From Streptosporangiales bacterium (GTDB lineage Bacteria > Actinomycetota > Actinomycetes > Streptosporangiales > WHSR01), in NCBI GenBank assembly GCA_009379995.1, contig WHSR01000002.1:1-64000 (forward strand): a stretch of 64,000 bases of DNA, read 5' to 3'. The notes under the pieces were generated by a model, which saw only the letters and a list, made by a program, of their open reading frames with translations, was not told the DNA's origin and made no database searches. How positions within the stretch are numbered: the first letter of the stretch is position 1; each line of letters begins with the position of its first letter. Both the position numbers and the translations under genes were made by a program. Positions 15,227 through 25,776 of the stretch are shown here, in pieces.

Positions 15227-16063
15227 ATGGGTATCCGCAGATACAAGCCGACGACGTCGGGCCGGCGCGGCGCCAGCGTCTCCGACTTCGTCGAGATCAC
15301 CCGCAGCGAGCCGGAGAAGTCGCTGGTCCGCCCGCTGCGCAAGAACGGTGGCCGGAACGTGCACGGCCGCATCACCTCGCGGCACCAGGGCCGCGGGCAC
15401 AAGCGGTCCTACCGGCTGATCGACTTTCGCCGCGGCGACAAGGACGGCGTGCCGGCCAAGGTCGCGCACATCGAGTACGACCCCAACCGCACGGCCCGCA
15501 TCGCCCTCCTGCACTACGCCGACGGGGAGAAGCGCTACATCCTCGCCCCCGGCGGGCTCAGGCAGGGCGACCGGGTGGAAAACGGCGCGTCCGCCGACAT
15601 CAAGCCGGGCAACAGCCTCCCGTTGCGCAACATCCCGACCGGTACCTTCGTGCACGCTGTCGAGCTGCGGCCCGGCGGAGGCGCCAAGATCGCCCGGTCG
15701 GCCGGAATGAGCGTGCAGCTGCTGGCCAAGGAGGGCAGGCACGCGCACCTGCGCATGCCCTCCGGCGAGGTGCGGCTCGTCGATGTGCGCTGCCGGGCGA
15801 CGGTGGGCCAGGTCGGCAACGCCGAGCAGGGCAACATCAGCCTCGGCAAGGCCGGCCGCAACCGGTGGAAGGGCCGGCGCCCGCAGACCCGGGGCGTTGC
15901 CATGAACCCGGTGGACCACCCGCTGGGCGGAGGCGAGGGCAAGTCGTCCGGCGGCCGTCATCCGGTGAGCCCGTGGGGCAAGCCGGAGGGCCGTACGCGG
16001 CGGGCCAACAAGCAGAGCGACCGGCTGATCGTCCGTCGCCGGACCAAGAAGAAGAAGCGGTAG
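15227..16063 (+). CDS. rplB: Ribosomal protein L2
   Basis: Core 50S protein needed for subunit joining and peptidyl transfer; 278 residues, the normal length. It opens [21 protein letters not shown], has the [23 protein letters not shown] block, and near the C-terminus the [18 protein letters not shown] motif containing the conserved His of the active region. It ends in a basic RTKKKKR tail. A GGGAGAACG ribosome-binding site precedes the ATG. Confidence 0.98.
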   Translation: MGIRRYKPTTSGRRGASVSDFVEITRSEPEKSLVRPLRKNGGRNVHGRITSRHQGRGHKRSYRLIDFRRGDKDGVPAKVAHIEYDPNRTARIALLHYADGEKRYILAPGGLRQGDRVENGASADIKPGNSLPLRNIPTGTFVHAVELRPGGGAKIARSAGMSVQLLAKEGRHAHLRMPSGEVRLVDVRCRATVGQVGNAEQGNISLGKAGRNRWKGRRPQTRGVAMNPVDHPLGGGEGKSSGGRHPVSPWGKPEGRTRRANKQSDRLIVRRRTKKKKR

Positions 16064-16074
16064 GAGCAGTCTCG

Positions 16075-16356
16075 ATGCCACGTAGCCTTAAGAAGGGCCC
16101 GTTCGTGGACGACCACCTGATCAAGAAGGTGGAGGAGCAGAACTCGAAGGGCACCAAGAACGTCATCAAGACGTGGTCGCGGCGCTCCATGGTCGTGCCG
16201 GAGATGATCGGGCACACGATCGCCGTCCACGACGGCCGCAAGCATGTTCCGGTGTTCGTCACCGAGGCCATGGTCGGCCACAAGCTCGGCGAGTTCGCCC
16301 CGACGAGGTCGTTCCGCGGCCACGTCAAGGACGACCGCCGCAGCCGCCGCGGATGA
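16075..16356 (+). CDS. rpsS: Ribosomal protein S19
   Basis: 30S head protein contacting S13 and the A-site finger; 93 residues. It shows [15 protein letters not shown] at the start and [15 protein letters not shown] near the end. ATG start at 16075 is chosen for the canonical opening and the AGGAG at 16062-16066. It is 11 bases after rplB. Confidence 0.98.
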   Translation: MPRSLKKGPFVDDHLIKKVEEQNSKGTKNVIKTWSRRSMVVPEMIGHTIAVHDGRKHVPVFVTEAMVGHKLGEFAPTRSFRGHVKDDRRSRRG

Positions 16357-16376
16357 GGAAAGAGAGGTAGCCAACG

Positions 16377-16766
16377 ATGAGCGGCGAAGCCAGGGCGCAG
16401 GCGCGGTATATCCGTGTGGCGCCCAGGAAGGTCCGCCGGATGGTGGACCTCATCCGCGGCCTGCCCGTAGATGAGGCCCAGGCGGTGCTTCGGTTCGCAC
16501 CGCAGGCCGCCAGCGAACCGGTGGGCAAAGTGCTGGCCAGCGCCGTGGCCAACGCGGAGAACAACGCCGGACTCGACACGGACACCCTCTGGGTGAGCCG
16601 GGCGTGGGTGGACGAGGGCCCCGTGCTCAAACGTCTCCGCCCCCGTGCCCAGGGCCGGGCGTACCGGGTCAACAAGCGCACCAGCCATATCACGGTAACT
16701 GTCGAGTCGCGCCCGGTTGAGGGCGCGACCGGTGGCCGTACCGCACGGACGAGGAGGAGCCGCTAG
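16377..16766 (+). CDS. rplV: Ribosomal protein L22
   Basis: 50S protein whose hairpin lines the exit tunnel; 129 residues. It shows [18 protein letters not shown] near the start and the hairpin [20 protein letters not shown], the macrolide-related loop, intact. A short basic tail ([10 protein letters not shown]) closes it. Its stop codon shares one base with the GTG of rpsC. Confidence 0.98.
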   Translation: MSGEARAQARYIRVAPRKVRRMVDLIRGLPVDEAQAVLRFAPQAASEPVGKVLASAVANAENNAGLDTDTLWVSRAWVDEGPVLKRLRPRAQGRAYRVNKRTSHITVTVESRPVEGATGGRTARTRRSR

Positions 16767-17524
16767 TGGGGCAGAAGGTCCACCCTCACGGCTTCCGGCT
16801 CGGCTACACCGCCGATTTCAAGAGCCGGTGGTACGCCGACAAGCTGTACAAGGACTATGTCAAGGAGGACGTGGCGATCCGCAACATGCTGCAGCGCGGC
16901 ATGGAGCGCGCCGGTATCTCCAAGGTCGAGATCGAGCGCACCCGCGACCGGGTACGCGTCGACATCCACACGGCCCGGCCGGGCATCGTCATCGGCCGGC
17001 GGGGCGCCGAGGCCGACCGGATCCGCGGCGACCTGGAAAAGCTGACAAGCAAGCAGGTCCAGCTCAACATCCTCGAGGTGAAGAGCTCGGAGATCGACGC
17101 CCAGCTCGTGGCGCAGGGGGTGGCCGAGCAGCTGTCCAGCCGGGTCGCCTTCCGGCGTGCGATGCGCAAGGCCATCCAGACCGCCATGAAGGGCGGCGCC
17201 AAGGGAGTGCGGGTGCAGTGCTCCGGCCGCCTGGGCGGCGCCGAGATGTCCCGCTCGGAGTTCTACCGCGAGGGCCGGGTCCCGCTGCACACGTTGCGGG
17301 CGAACATGGACTACGGGTTCTACGAGGCGCGGACTACCTTCGGCCGCATCGGCGTCAAGGTGTGGATCTACCGGGGCGAGGCCCTCGGCAGCCGCGCCGA
17401 GCGCGAGGCGCAGAACGTCGCGCAGCGGGCGGCCCAGGGGCGGCCGCGGTCCGGACGCCGCCGTCGCCCGCAGCAGGGGCAGGCTGAGCCGGCCGCACAG
17501 GGTGCTTCGGGCGAGGAGGGCTGA
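16766..17524 (+). CDS. rpsC: Ribosomal protein S3
   Basis: 30S protein at the mRNA entry site with helicase function; 252 residues. KH domain [14 protein letters not shown] and the C-terminal S3 domain [26 protein letters not shown] are clear. The last 35 residues are Arg/Gln/Ala-rich and variable. GTG start overlapping the last base of rplV. Confidence 0.98.
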   Translation: MGQKVHPHGFRLGYTADFKSRWYADKLYKDYVKEDVAIRNMLQRGMERAGISKVEIERTRDRVRVDIHTARPGIVIGRRGAEADRIRGDLEKLTSKQVQLNILEVKSSEIDAQLVAQGVAEQLSSRVAFRRAMRKAIQTAMKGGAKGVRVQCSGRLGGAEMSRSEFYREGRVPLHTLRANMDYGFYEARTTFGRIGVKVWIYRGEALGSRAEREAQNVAQRAAQGRPRSGRRRRPQQGQAEPAAQGASGEEG

Positions 17525-17527
17525 ACC

Positions 17528-17941
17528 ATGCTGATTCCTCGCAAGGTCAAGCACCGCAAGCAGCACCGGCCGAGGCGCGGGGGCATGGCCAAGGGCGGTA
17601 CCTGGGTCAACTTCGGCGAGTTCGGGATACAGGCGCTCGAGCCGGCCTGGGTGACCAACCGGCAGATCGAGGCCGCCCGTATCGCCATGACCCGGCACAT
17701 CCGCCGCGGTGGGAAGGTCTGGATCAACATCTTCCCGGACGTCCCGTTGACCAAGAAGCCGGCGGAGACCCGCATGGGGTCCGGCAAGGGTTCGCCCGAG
17801 TGGTGGGTCGCCAACGTCAAGCCCGGGCGGGTGCTGTTCGAGCTGTCCGGTGTGCCGGAGCCGATCGCCCGCGAGGCGATGCGCCGGGCGATCCACAAGC
17901 TCCCCATGAAGTGCAGGTTCGTTACACGCGAGGGTGGGTGA
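17528..17941 (+). CDS. rplP: Ribosomal protein L16
   Basis: 50S protein next to the A-site tRNA; 137 residues. It opens [19 protein letters not shown] and carries [18 protein letters not shown]. The ending ([16 protein letters not shown]) is shorter than the usual actinobacterial VTREEAEEG-like end. The last 54 bases, stop codon included, are repeated imperfectly just downstream (17959-18018), so the end of this gene appears to have been remodelled by a duplication. Confidence 0.97.
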   Translation: MLIPRKVKHRKQHRPRRGGMAKGGTWVNFGEFGIQALEPAWVTNRQIEAARIAMTRHIRRGGKVWINIFPDVPLTKKPAETRMGSGKGSPEWWVANVKPGRVLFELSGVPEPIAREAMRRAIHKLPMKCRFVTREGG

Positions 17942-18018
17942 GCCGTATGTCGCCGTACGCGATCCACAAGCTCCCCATGCTCTGCTGGTTCAAGTTTGTA
18001 ACGCGCGAGGGTGGGTGA
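17888..18018 (+). repeat. Imperfect duplication of the rplP 3' end
   Basis: Copy 1 (17888-17941) is the real end of rplP. Copy 2 (17959-18018) repeats it with a changed middle and six extra bases. Both end GCGAGGGTGGGTGA. Seventeen bases separate the two copies. Confidence 0.85.
17947..18018 (+). pseudogene. Small ORF made from the duplicated rplP tail
   Basis: ATG at 17947 opens a 23-residue frame (MSPYAIHKLPM...FVTREGG) that copies the C-terminal end of L16 in the same frame. It lies between rplP and rpmC with no other content. Most simply it is a relic of the duplication; it might still carry ribosomes across to rpmC. Confidence 0.5.
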
Positions 18019-18024
18019 GGTGTG

Positions 18025-18300
18025 ATGGCTAAGGGCCTGACCGCCGATGAGCTGCGCACCAAGCTCGACGACGAGCTCGTCAGCAAGCTCAAGGAGGCGA
18101 AGGAAGAGCTCTTCAACCTCCGCTTCCAGGCGGCGACGGGACAGCTCGAGCACCACGGACGGCTGCGCGCGGTGCGCCGTGAGATCGCCCGCATCTACAC
18201 GGTGATGCGCGAGCGGGAACTCGGTATCACCACCTTCGTGGAGGAAGAGGAGCCGGCCGCGACCGCGGCGGCTCCGGAGGAGGTTGAGGAGCGGGCATGA
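18025..18300 (+). CDS. rpmC: Ribosomal protein L29
   Basis: 50S protein beside the exit tunnel and L23; 91 residues. Core helical hairpin [40 protein letters not shown] is present, followed by an acidic Glu/Ala tail of about 20 residues. ATG at 18025 preferred (GAGGTG just upstream); an in-frame GTG three bases earlier is possible. Its stop overlaps rpsQ (ATGA). Confidence 0.96.
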   Translation: MAKGLTADELRTKLDDELVSKLKEAKEELFNLRFQAATGQLEHHGRLRAVRREIARIYTVMRERELGITTFVEEEEPAATAAAPEEVEERA

Positions 18301-18575
18301 GCTCGACCGAGCAGGAGACCCCGGCGCGCGGCGTCCGCAAGGTCCGCGAGGGCTACGTGGTCAGCGACAAGATGGCCAAGACGGTAGTCGTCGAGGTCGA
18401 GGACCGGGTGAAGCACGGGCTGTACGGCAAGATCATCCGACGTACCAAGAAGTACAAGGCGCACGACGAGGCGGAGGCGTGTGGCGTCGGCGACCGTGTG
18501 CTCCTCATGGAGACCCGGCCGCTGTCCGCCACCAAGCGCTGGCGCGTCGTGGAGGTCTTGGAGAAGGCCAAGTAG
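18297..18575 (+). CDS. rpsQ: Ribosomal protein S17
   Basis: Primary 16S rRNA-binding protein of the 30S body; 92 residues. OB-fold core [19 protein letters not shown] and the ending [17 protein letters not shown] are typical. It starts within the rpmC stop codon. Confidence 0.97.
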   Translation: MSSTEQETPARGVRKVREGYVVSDKMAKTVVVEVEDRVKHGLYGKIIRRTKKYKAHDEAEACGVGDRVLLMETRPLSATKRWRVVEVLEKAK

Positions 18576-18590
18576 GGCTAGGAGTCAACG

Positions 18591-18959
18591 GTGATCCAGC
18601 AGGAGTCGCGACTCAAGGTCGCCGACAACACGGGTGCCAAGGAGATCCTGTGCATCCGGGTGCTCGGTGGTTCGGGTCGACGCTACGCGGGCATCGGCGA
18701 CATTGTCGTCGCGACCGTGAAGGACGCCCTTCCAGGAGCTGGGGTGAAAAAGGGCGACGTGGTCAAGGCGGTAGTCGTTCGTACGGCCAAGGAGCGTCGG
18801 CGTTCCGACGGGTCCTACATCAAGTTCGACGAGAACGCCGCGGTGCTCATCAGAGACGGCGGCGATCCGCGCGGAACCCGCATCTTCGGCCCCGTCGCAC
18901 GCGAGTTGCGGGAGAAGAGGTTCATGCGGATCATCTCGCTGGCCCCGGAGGTGCTTTAG
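18591..18959 (+). CDS. rplN: Ribosomal protein L14
   Basis: 50S protein at the subunit interface; 122 residues, the universal length. It opens [17 protein letters not shown] and contains the [18 protein letters not shown] block. GTG start after GGCTAGGAG. First gene of the classical spc operon, but here continuous with S10, 15 bases after rpsQ. Confidence 0.98.
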   Translation: MIQQESRLKVADNTGAKEILCIRVLGGSGRRYAGIGDIVVATVKDALPGAGVKKGDVVKAVVVRTAKERRRSDGSYIKFDENAAVLIRDGGDPRGTRIFGPVARELREKRFMRIISLAPEVL

Positions 18960-18962
18960 GCG

Positions 18963-19301
18963 ATGCCGAAGATCCGTCCCAAGCTGCACGTGAAGAAGGG
19001 CGACCTCGTCGAGGTCATCGCCGGCAAGGACAAGGGTCGCCAGGGCAAGGTCATCGCGGCCTACCCGAACACCCGGCGGGTGCTTGTCGAGGGGGTCAAC
19101 CTCGTCAAGAAGCACACCAAGATCACCCAGGGGGTTCGGGGCGCCCAGTCCGGCGGCATCCAGAACCAGGAGGCCCCGATCCACATCAGCAACGTCATGC
19201 TGATCGATCCGGAGGCCAAGGAACGAACCCGCGTCGGCCACCGGTCCGGCGAGCAGGGTGACAAGATCCGCATCTCCCGCCGTACCGGTAAGGAGATCTG
19301 A
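18963..19301 (+). CDS. rplX: Ribosomal protein L24
   Basis: Assembly-initiator 50S protein; 112 residues. KOW motif [20 protein letters not shown] lies at the N-terminus. It begins three bases after rplN, and its stop shares a base with the rplE start. Confidence 0.97.
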   Translation: MPKIRPKLHVKKGDLVEVIAGKDKGRQGKVIAAYPNTRRVLVEGVNLVKKHTKITQGVRGAQSGGIQNQEAPIHISNVMLIDPEAKERTRVGHRSGEQGDKIRISRRTGKEI

Positions 19302-19927
19302 TGGCCGAGGCCACCAACACGGCGACGAAGACGAGCGAGCAGGCGGCGCAGGAGGCCGCTACTCCGGGCGCCCCTGGCGCAGTGGCGCCCCGGCTCAAGC
19401 AGCGCTACCGGCAGGAGATCGCGCCGGCGCTGCTCGAGGAGTTCGGCTACCCGAACCCCATGCAGGTTCCCACGCTGACCAAGATCACGGTCAACATGGG
19501 GGTCGGCGACGCGGCCCGGGACGCGAAGCTCATCGAGGGTGCTGTGCGCGACCTCGCCGTGATCACCGGGCAGCGGCCGGCGATCGCCCGGGCGAAGAAG
19601 TCGATCGCGCAGTTCAAGGTTCGGGCAGGGATGCCGATCGGCGCGCACACGACGGTACGCGGCGACCGCATGTGGGAGTTCCTCGACCGGCTCCTTAGCC
19701 TGGCGTTGCCCCGCATCCGTGACTTCCGCGGCCTGTCGCCGAGTCAGTTCGACGGGCGTGGCAACTACACGTTCGGACTCAACGAACAGCTGATGTTCCA
19801 CGAGATCAACCCGGACAGCGTGGATCGCACCCGGGGGATGGACATCACCGTGGTCACCACCGCGAGGACCGACGAGGAGGGGCGGTCGCTGCTCCGACGC
19901 CTCGGGTTCCCGTTCCGGGAGAGTTAG
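19301..19927 (+). CDS. rplE: Ribosomal protein L5 with an N-terminal extension
   Basis: 5S rRNA-binding protein of the central protuberance; 208 residues. The family core starts at about residue 30 ([18 protein letters not shown]); before it lies a Thr/Ala-rich extension of about 28 residues. Conserved [11 protein letters not shown] and RDFRGLSP blocks are intact. The upstream start is preferred because it overlaps the rplX stop. Confidence 0.97.
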   Translation: MAEATNTATKTSEQAAQEAATPGAPGAVAPRLKQRYRQEIAPALLEEFGYPNPMQVPTLTKITVNMGVGDAARDAKLIEGAVRDLAVITGQRPAIARAKKSIAQFKVRAGMPIGAHTTVRGDRMWEFLDRLLSLALPRIRDFRGLSPSQFDGRGNYTFGLNEQLMFHEINPDSVDRTRGMDITVVTTARTDEEGRSLLRRLGFPFRES

Positions 19928-19966
19928 GGCGACGGTGCAGGACCGAAGCAGCGAGGAGAGTTGACC

Positions 19967-20152
19967 ATGGCGAAAAAAGCCTTGATCGCCAAGGCCGGGC
20001 GGAGGCCGAAGTTTCGGGTACGGGCGTACAGCCGGTGCTCGCGCTGCGGACGGCCCCGCGCCGTCTACCGGAAGTTCGGGCTGTGCCGGATCTGTTTCCG
20101 GGACATGGCCCACCGGGGAGAGCTCCCCGGCATCACGAAAGCCAGCTGGTAA
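19967..20152 (+). CDS. rpsZ: Ribosomal protein S14, zinc-binding (type Z)
   Basis: 30S head protein; 61 residues, the short C+ form. Zinc ligands Cys24, Cys27, Cys40 and Cys43 are all present. Actinobacteria often carry a second zinc-free S14 elsewhere; none is seen here. ATG at 19967, preceded by GAGGAGAG. Confidence 0.98.
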   Translation: MAKKALIAKAGRRPKFRVRAYSRCSRCGRPRAVYRKFGLCRICFRDMAHRGELPGITKASW

Positions 20153-20212
20153 CAACTACGCCGTAGGTCCCGGCGCGGCCGGGAAACCGCGGTGGGGAAG
20201 GCTCATGCGGCC

Positions 20213-20611
20213 ATGACAATGACCGATCCGATCGCGGACATGCTGACCCGTCTGCGGAACGGTAGCGCGGCGTACCACGACTCGGTGGCGATGCCGTACT
20301 CGAAGATCAAGGCACACATCGCCGAGATCCTCCAGCAGGAGGGCTACGTCTCCGGCTGGCACGTCGAAGACGCCAGGGTCGGTAAGAACCTGGTGATAGA
20401 GCTGAAATACGGCCCGAACCGCGAGCGATCGATCGCTGGGCTTCGGCGGGTGTCCAAGCCCGGTCTGCGGGTCTACGCGAAAAGGGACAGCCTGCCGAGG
20501 GTTCTCGGCGGCCTGGGCATCGCGATCATCTCGACGTCGTCCGGGCTGGTAACCGACAAGCAGGCCAAGAAGCGCGGCGTGGGCGGGGAAGTCCTCGCCT
20601 ACGTCTGGTGA
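20213..20611 (+). CDS. rpsH: Ribosomal protein S8
   Basis: 30S central-domain protein; 132 residues. It opens [15 protein letters not shown] and ends [11 protein letters not shown], the standard sequence. ATG at 20213 is chosen over an upstream in-frame GTG at 20192 because it gives the canonical N-terminus. In E. coli S8 represses the spc operon. Confidence 0.97.
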   Translation: MTMTDPIADMLTRLRNGSAAYHDSVAMPYSKIKAHIAEILQQEGYVSGWHVEDARVGKNLVIELKYGPNRERSIAGLRRVSKPGLRVYAKRDSLPRVLGGLGIAIISTSSGLVTDKQAKKRGVGGEVLAYVW

Positions 20612-20626
20612 GGGAGGGAGCGAGGC

Positions 20627-21166
20627 ATGTCGCGTATCGGACGCTCCCCCATACCCGTACCCAGCGGGGTCGAGGTGAGCATCGACGGCCCTGAGGTCAC
20701 CGTCACCGGGCCGAAGGGCACGCTCAGCCACACCATCATCGAGCCGATCGAGGTACGCCAGGAGGACGGTGATCTGCTGGTCACCCGACCGAACGACGAG
20801 CAGCGGATACGTTCCCTGCACGGCCTCACCCGCACACTGATCAACAACATGGTGGTCGGCGTGACCCAGGGGTACACCAAGACGCTGGAGATCGTGGGTG
20901 TGGGCTACCGGGTGCAGGCCCGGGGGCCGGACACGCTGGACTTCTCCCTCGGCTACAGCCACCCGATCACCGTCACGGCGCCGGATGGCGTCACGTTCCA
21001 GGTGGAGTCGCCGACCAGACTGCACATCTCGGGCATCGACAAGCAACGGGTCGGCCAGGTCGCCGCCAACATCCGGGGGCTGCGCAAGCCGGACCCGTAC
21101 AAGAACAAGGGTGTCCGCTACCAGGGTGAGCGCCTGCGCCGCAAGGTCGGAAAGGCTGGGAAGTAG
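20627..21166 (+). CDS. rplF: Ribosomal protein L6
   Basis: 50S protein near the factor-binding site; 179 residues. Two tandem L6 domains; the C-terminal signature [14 protein letters not shown] is present. It lies 15 bases after rpsH and 3 bases before rplR. Confidence 0.98.
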   Translation: MSRIGRSPIPVPSGVEVSIDGPEVTVTGPKGTLSHTIIEPIEVRQEDGDLLVTRPNDEQRIRSLHGLTRTLINNMVVGVTQGYTKTLEIVGVGYRVQARGPDTLDFSLGYSHPITVTAPDGVTFQVESPTRLHISGIDKQRVGQVAANIRGLRKPDPYKNKGVRYQGERLRRKVGKAGK

Positions 21167-21169
21167 GCA

Positions 21170-21559
21170 ATGGGCAACAGCTTGACTCTCCTCCGCAGGA
21201 AGCGCACCCCTGGGCGCTCCGCCGCGCGTGTCCGCCGTCACCTGCGGATCCGCAAGAGGATCAGCGGAACGGCGGCGCGCCCGCGGCTGATCGTCACCCG
21301 CTCGTCGCGGCACATCTTCGCGCAGCTCGTCGACGACACGGCGGGGCACACCCTCGTCTCGGCGTCGACCCTGGATCCCAGCATCCGTGGCGCCCAGGAG
21401 GACAAGACCGCCAAGGCCCGGAAGGTGGGCGAGTTGGTCGCCCAGCGGGCCAAGGAAAAGGACATATCGTCCGTAGTGTTCGATCGTGCCGGGTACCGTT
21501 ACCACGGCCGCATCGCCGCCCTGGCCGACGCGGCCCGGGAGGGTGGCCTGCAGGTTTGA
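21170..21559 (+). CDS. rplR: Ribosomal protein L18
   Basis: 5S rRNA-binding protein; 129 residues. The basic N-terminal arm ([20 protein letters not shown]) is followed by the globular core ending [24 protein letters not shown] 52-base gap with GGATCGCAGCAGAGAAG precedes rpsE. Confidence 0.97.
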   Translation: MGNSLTLLRRKRTPGRSAARVRRHLRIRKRISGTAARPRLIVTRSSRHIFAQLVDDTAGHTLVSASTLDPSIRGAQEDKTAKARKVGELVAQRAKEKDISSVVFDRAGYRYHGRIAALADAAREGGLQV

Positions 21560-21611
21560 CGGACACAACGAGGATCGCAGCAGAGAAGATCACAACGGAT
21601 AGGGATGACTG

Positions 21612-22208
21612 ATGGCAGCAGCTCCGCGGCGCGGCGCTGGCGGCGAGCGGCGTGATCGCCGCGACGATCGCCGCGGTGGCGCCGCCGACAAGGGTGTTTC
21701 GTATCTCGAGCGCGTCGTCGCCATCAACCGCGTGGCCAAGGTCGTGAAGGGCGGTCGGCGCTTCAGCTTCACGGCCCTGGTAGTGGTCGGCGACGGCAAC
21801 GGAATGGTGGGCGTCGGGTACGGCAAGGCGAAGGAGGTGCCGTCCGCGATCGCCAAGGGCGTCGAGGAGGCCAAGAAGTACTTCTTCCGGGTACCCCGGA
21901 TCGGCGGCACCATCCCACACTCCGTACAGGGCGAGGACGCCGCCGGTGTTGTCCTGCTCAAGCCGGCGAGCCCCGGTACCGGCGTCATCGCGGGCGGCCC
22001 GGTGCGCGCCGTGCTGGAGTGCGCGGGCGTGCAGGACGTGTTGACGAAGTCGCTTGGCTCCGCCAACCCGATCAACATCGTGCACGCCACCGTGGCCGCG
22101 CTCAAGCAGCTCAACCGACCAGAAGAAATCGCCGCCCGGCGGGGTCTGCCGCTGGAGGACGTCGCGCCCGCCGCGATGCTGCGGGCGCGCGCCGGGGCCG
22201 GAGGCTGA
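21612..22208 (+). CDS. rpsE: Ribosomal protein S5
   Basis: 30S fidelity protein; 198 residues. The double-stranded RNA-binding half ([22 protein letters not shown]) and the C-terminal S5 domain ([15 protein letters not shown]) are complete. It has an Ala/Arg/Gly-rich head of about 30 residues. Confidence 0.98.
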   Translation: MAAAPRRGAGGERRDRRDDRRGGAADKGVSYLERVVAINRVAKVVKGGRRFSFTALVVVGDGNGMVGVGYGKAKEVPSAIAKGVEEAKKYFFRVPRIGGTIPHSVQGEDAAGVVLLKPASPGTGVIAGGPVRAVLECAGVQDVLTKSLGSANPINIVHATVAALKQLNRPEEIAARRGLPLEDVAPAAMLRARAGAGG

Positions 22209-22209
22209 G

Positions 22210-22392
22210 ATGGGCCAGATCAAGATCACTCAGGTGCGGTCCGCGATCGGCGGCAAGCGCGACCAGCGCGCCACGCTCCGTACCCTTGGCTTGCGCCGGG
22301 TCGGCGCCGTCGTGGTGAAGGAAGACCGGCCCGAGGTACGGGGCATGATCGCGGCCGTGACGCACCTCGTCACCACCGAGGAGGTCGACTGA
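22210..22392 (+). CDS. rpmD: Ribosomal protein L30
   Basis: Small 50S protein, 60 residues ([14 protein letters not shown]...HLVTTEEVD), usual length. It starts one base after the rpsE stop and lies one base before rplO. The LGLRRVG motif is present. Confidence 0.97.
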   Translation: MGQIKITQVRSAIGGKRDQRATLRTLGLRRVGAVVVKEDRPEVRGMIAAVTHLVTTEEVD

Positions 22393-22393
22393 T

Positions 22394-22840
22394 ATGACCC
22401 TAAAGGTGCACCACCTGCGTCCCGCTCCGGGCGCCCGCACCGCCAAGACCCGGGCGGGCCGTGGCGAGGCGGGCGCCAAGGGCAAGACCGCCGGGCGCGG
22501 CACCAAGGGCACCAACGCGCGGGGACGGATGCGTCCCGGCTTCGAGGGCGGCCAGATGCCGCTGGTGCGGCGGATACCGAAGCTCAAGGGCTTCTCGAAC
22601 AAGGCGTTCAAGGTCGAGTACCAGGTCGTCAACCTGGACCGGCTGGCAGCGCTCTACCCGGACGGCGGAGAGGTCACCGTCGAGGACCTGGTCGCCAAGC
22701 GCGCCGTCCGCAAGGGCCGTCCGGTCAAGGTGCTTGGCGACGGGGAGGTCTCCGCGTCGCTCCAGGTGAGCGCGCACGCCTTTTCGTCCTCGGCCAAGGA
22801 GAAGATCGCCGCCGCCGGCGGCACCACAACAGAGCTCTAG
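22394..22840 (+). CDS. rplO: Ribosomal protein L15
   Basis: Late-assembly 50S protein; 148 residues. It opens [22 protein letters not shown] with the Gly/Lys-rich rRNA-threading arm, then the core ending [16 protein letters not shown]. It is followed by a 145-base gap holding a palindromic repeat before secY. Confidence 0.97.
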   Translation: MTLKVHHLRPAPGARTAKTRAGRGEAGAKGKTAGRGTKGTNARGRMRPGFEGGQMPLVRRIPKLKGFSNKAFKVEYQVVNLDRLAALYPDGGEVTVEDLVAKRAVRKGRPVKVLGDGEVSASLQVSAHAFSSSAKEKIAAAGGTTTEL

Positions 22841-22855
22841 CTCGGACCCCCGTCC

Positions 22856-22920
22856 CGCCGAGGTCCATGTTGTGGGGCACTTAACCGGACAAAACGGCCT
22901 CCACAACCTGGATCTCGGCG
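22856..22920. repeat. Palindromic intergenic repeat, copy A
   Basis: The left arm CGCCGAGGTCCATGTTGTGG and the right arm (reverse complement CGCCGAGATCCAGGTTGTGG) pair almost fully around a loop of about 18 bases containing GGACAAAACGG. The same family recurs at 63354-63420. It lies between rplO and secY and could act as a terminator or attenuator; a -10-like TAGAGT follows at 22936. Confidence 0.85.
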
Positions 22921-22985
22921 CGGGTCACGTACTGTTAGAGTCCCTGCATTGCCATCGGCCAGCAACCCATCGCGCAGGAGGAACC

Positions 22986-24287
22986 GTGCTTTCCGCGTTC
23001 ACCCGGGCCTTCAAGACGCCCGACCTGCGCAAGAAGCTACTCTTTACGATCTTCATCATCGGGCTGTTCCGGCTCGGCTCGCAGATGCCCACGCCCGGGA
23101 TCGACACCGGCGCCATCCGCGATGCCCAGGCGCAGGTCCAGGGGAACAGCGTCTACCAGTTGGTCAACCTGTTCAGCGGGGGCGCGCTGCTGCAGCTGTC
23201 GGTCTTCGCACTCGGCATCATGCCGTACATCACGGCGAGCATCATCCTGCAGCTGCTCACCGTGGTGATCCCTCGTCTGGAGCAGCTCCGCAAGGAGGGC
23301 CAGGCCGGGCAGACGAAGATCACCCAGTACACCCGGTACCTCACCATCGGGCTGGCGGTCCTGCAGGCCACCGGCATCGTCGCGATGGCGCGCAGCGGCC
23401 AGCTGTTCCAGGGCTTCACCCAGCCGCTGATCCCGAACACCAGCATCTTCACGGTGGTCACGATGGTGATCACGATGACCGCGGGTACCGCCGTCATCAT
23501 GTGGCTGGGCGAGCTCATCACCGCGCGCGGCGTCGGCAACGGGATGTCGCTGCTGATCTTCACGCAGATCGTCGCGGTGTTCCCGGCCGAGCTGTACCGC
23601 ATCTACCAGCAGAGGAACTCCTTCGTCTTCACCATGGTGGTCGTCTCGGGTATCGCCATCGTGGCCGCTGTGGTGTTCGTCGAGCAGGCGCAGCGACGCA
23701 TCCCGGTGCAGTACGCCAAGCGGATGGTCGGTCGGCGCATGTACGGCGGGACGTCGACCTACATCCCGCTCAAGGTCAACCAGGCCGGCGTCATCCCGGT
23801 GATCTTCGCGTCGTCGCTGCTCTACCTGCCCACGCTCGCTTCCCAGATGTGGGGCAACCGTGACCCGAACAGCAGCTGGGTGGGCTGGGTGCAACGGTAC
23901 TTCGTCAGCGGTGACCATCCGGTGTACATGGCGCTGTATTTCGCATTGATCATCTTCTTCACGTATTTCTACGTGTCCATCACCTTCAACCCGGTGGAAG
24001 TCTCCGACAACATGAAGAAGTACGGAGGCTTCATTCCGGGCATCCGGCCCGGGCGGCCGACGGCCGAGTACCTCAACTACGTTCTGACGCGGCTCACCGC
24101 GCCGGGCTCGATGTACCTGGGCCTGGTCGCGTTGATCCCGATGGTCGCGCTCTCGGTTGCGGGCGCCACCCAGAACTTCCCCTTTGGCGGCACCAGCATT
24201 CTCATCATCGTCGGTGTGGGGCTGGACACGGTGAAGCAAATCGAAAGCCAACTCCAGCAACGTAACTACGAGGGTTTCCTGCGGTAG
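22986..24287 (+). CDS. secY: Preprotein translocase channel subunit SecY
   Basis: Pore of the Sec translocon in the cytoplasmic membrane; 433 residues with about ten hydrophobic segments. Landmarks: [10 protein letters not shown] plug-side loop, [37 protein letters not shown], the cytoplasmic [21 protein letters not shown] loop, and the [18 protein letters not shown] loop involved in SecA binding. GTG start with AGGAGGAA upstream. Its last base is shared with the adk start, so secY, adk and map form one unit. Confidence 0.98.
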   Translation: MLSAFTRAFKTPDLRKKLLFTIFIIGLFRLGSQMPTPGIDTGAIRDAQAQVQGNSVYQLVNLFSGGALLQLSVFALGIMPYITASIILQLLTVVIPRLEQLRKEGQAGQTKITQYTRYLTIGLAVLQATGIVAMARSGQLFQGFTQPLIPNTSIFTVVTMVITMTAGTAVIMWLGELITARGVGNGMSLLIFTQIVAVFPAELYRIYQQRNSFVFTMVVVSGIAIVAAVVFVEQAQRRIPVQYAKRMVGRRMYGGTSTYIPLKVNQAGVIPVIFASSLLYLPTLASQMWGNRDPNSSWVGWVQRYFVSGDHPVYMALYFALIIFFTYFYVSITFNPVEVSDNMKKYGGFIPGIRPGRPTAEYLNYVLTRLTAPGSMYLGLVALIPMVALSVAGATQNFPFGGTSILIIVGVGLDTVKQIESQLQQRNYEGFLR

Positions 24288-24940
24288 TGCGGATCGTGCT
24301 GGTCGGGCCCCCCGGTGCGGGGAAGGGGACGCAGGCCCAGTTCCTCTCGTCGCATCTGTCGATACCGAAAATCTCGACAGGTGACATCTTCCGGGATAAC
24401 GTGAAGCGCTCGACGGCGCTGGGCCGCAGGGCGAAGCAGTACATGGACCGCGGTGACCTCGTGCCGGACGAGATCACCATCGCGATGGTGCGCGACCGGC
24501 TCAGCGAGGACGACGCGCAGGAGGGTTTCCTCCTTGATGGGTTCCCGCGTAACGTGCCGCAGGCCGAGGTGCTGAAGAAGATGCTCGACGAGATGGACGC
24601 CCGGCTCGACGTCGTCCTCGAGCTCGTGGTCGACGACGACGAGGTGGTGCGCCGCCTCTCCGGGCGTCGAACCTGCCGGGTCTGCGGGCGGGTGTGGCAC
24701 GTCCTGTTCGACCCGCCGGGCAGGGAGGGTGACTGCGACGACTGCGGCGGCGAACTGTTCCAGCGCGACGACGACCGCGAGGAGACGATCCGGCACCGCC
24801 TCGAGGTGTATCAGGAGCAAACCACGCCCCTCATTTCGTTCTACGCGGATGAGGGGATCCTCATGGGCGTCGACGCCACGGGGCCGGTCGAGAACGTCAC
24901 CGATCGGGCCCTGGCCGCGCTGCGTCCCTTCATGGAATGA
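24287..24940 (+). CDS. adk: Adenylate kinase with a zinc-finger lid
   Basis: Interconverts AMP, ADP and ATP in the cytoplasm; 217 residues, long-lid form. P-loop [10 protein letters not shown] lies at 7-16, and [10 protein letters not shown] and the LID follow. The LID holds Cys130, Cys133, Cys150 and Cys153, a complete four-cysteine zinc site that normally stabilises the enzyme. GTG start overlapping the secY stop; the map start overlaps its own stop (ATGA). Confidence 0.98.
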   Translation: MRIVLVGPPGAGKGTQAQFLSSHLSIPKISTGDIFRDNVKRSTALGRRAKQYMDRGDLVPDEITIAMVRDRLSEDDAQEGFLLDGFPRNVPQAEVLKKMLDEMDARLDVVLELVVDDDEVVRRLSGRRTCRVCGRVWHVLFDPPGREGDCDDCGGELFQRDDDREETIRHRLEVYQEQTTPLISFYADEGILMGVDATGPVENVTDRALAALRPFME

Positions 24941-25776
24941 CCCGCCGAAGGATGCGAAAACCAGTGATCCAGATCAAGTCCGACACCGAGATCGGGAAGA
25001 TGCGGGATGCGGGGTTGATTGTCGCGGCGACCCTCGCCGCTCTGCGGGATGCCATCGAGCCCGGGCTCACCGCCGCCGACCTCGACGCGATCGCGGAACG
25101 GTGTATCCGCGACGCCGGCGCGGTCCCCTCGTTCAAGGGCTACCGCGGCTTTCCGGCGACGATCTGCGTCTCCGTCAACGACGAGATCGTTCACGGCATC
25201 CCCGACACGAACAAGAAGCTGCGGGACGGCGACGTCGTGTCCATCGACTGCGGCGCCATCATCGACGGCTGGCACGGCGACGCGGCGATCACCGTGCCGG
25301 TGGGTACGATGGCGCCGGAGTTGCGGCGGCTCCTCGAGGTGTGCGAGGAAGCGCTGTGGCGCGGCCTGGCCCAGGTGGTGCCCGGCGGGCGGCTTACCGA
25401 TATCGGTCATGCGGTGGAGAGCTACGTGCGGGCCCATGGCGGCTATGGCATCGTGCGGGAGTACGTCGGCCACGGCATCGGAAGCGAGATGCATCAAGAT
25501 CCACAGGTCCCGAACTACGGCCGCCCGGGACGTGGGCCTGCCCTGCAGAGGGGCGTAGTGCTGGCCGTCGAACCCATGGTGAACCTGGGCACACAGCACA
25601 CCAAGTTGCTCGACGACGGGTGGACGGTGGTGACGCGCGACGGGATGCCGTCCGCGCACTTCGAACACACGGTGACGCCCACCGAAGAAGGTCCGTGGGT
25701 GCTGACGTCGCCCGACGGGGGACGCTCACGGTTCGCTGAGTTGCTCGGCGCGGGGGTCAAGGGAGATGCCTCATAA
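24937..25776 (+). CDS. map: Methionine aminopeptidase, type I
   Basis: Removes the initiator Met from new proteins; 279 residues from ATG at 24937. Metal ligands are visible as two Asp in [17 protein letters not shown], His in GHGIG, Glu in EPMVNLG and Glu near HTVTPTEEG; the substrate His in VHGIPD is present. The ATGA overlap with adk supports this start, but the family usually begins at the later [11 protein letters not shown] (GTG 24964), so 5-9 residues are uncertain. The next gene begins inside its 3' end. Confidence 0.97.
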   Translation: MTRRRMRKPVIQIKSDTEIGKMRDAGLIVAATLAALRDAIEPGLTAADLDAIAERCIRDAGAVPSFKGYRGFPATICVSVNDEIVHGIPDTNKKLRDGDVVSIDCGAIIDGWHGDAAITVPVGTMAPELRRLLEVCEEALWRGLAQVVPGGRLTDIGHAVESYVRAHGGYGIVREYVGHGIGSEMHQDPQVPNYGRPGRGPALQRGVVLAVEPMVNLGTQHTKLLDDGWTVVTRDGMPSAHFEHTVTPTEEGPWVLTSPDGGRSRFAELLGAGVKGDAS

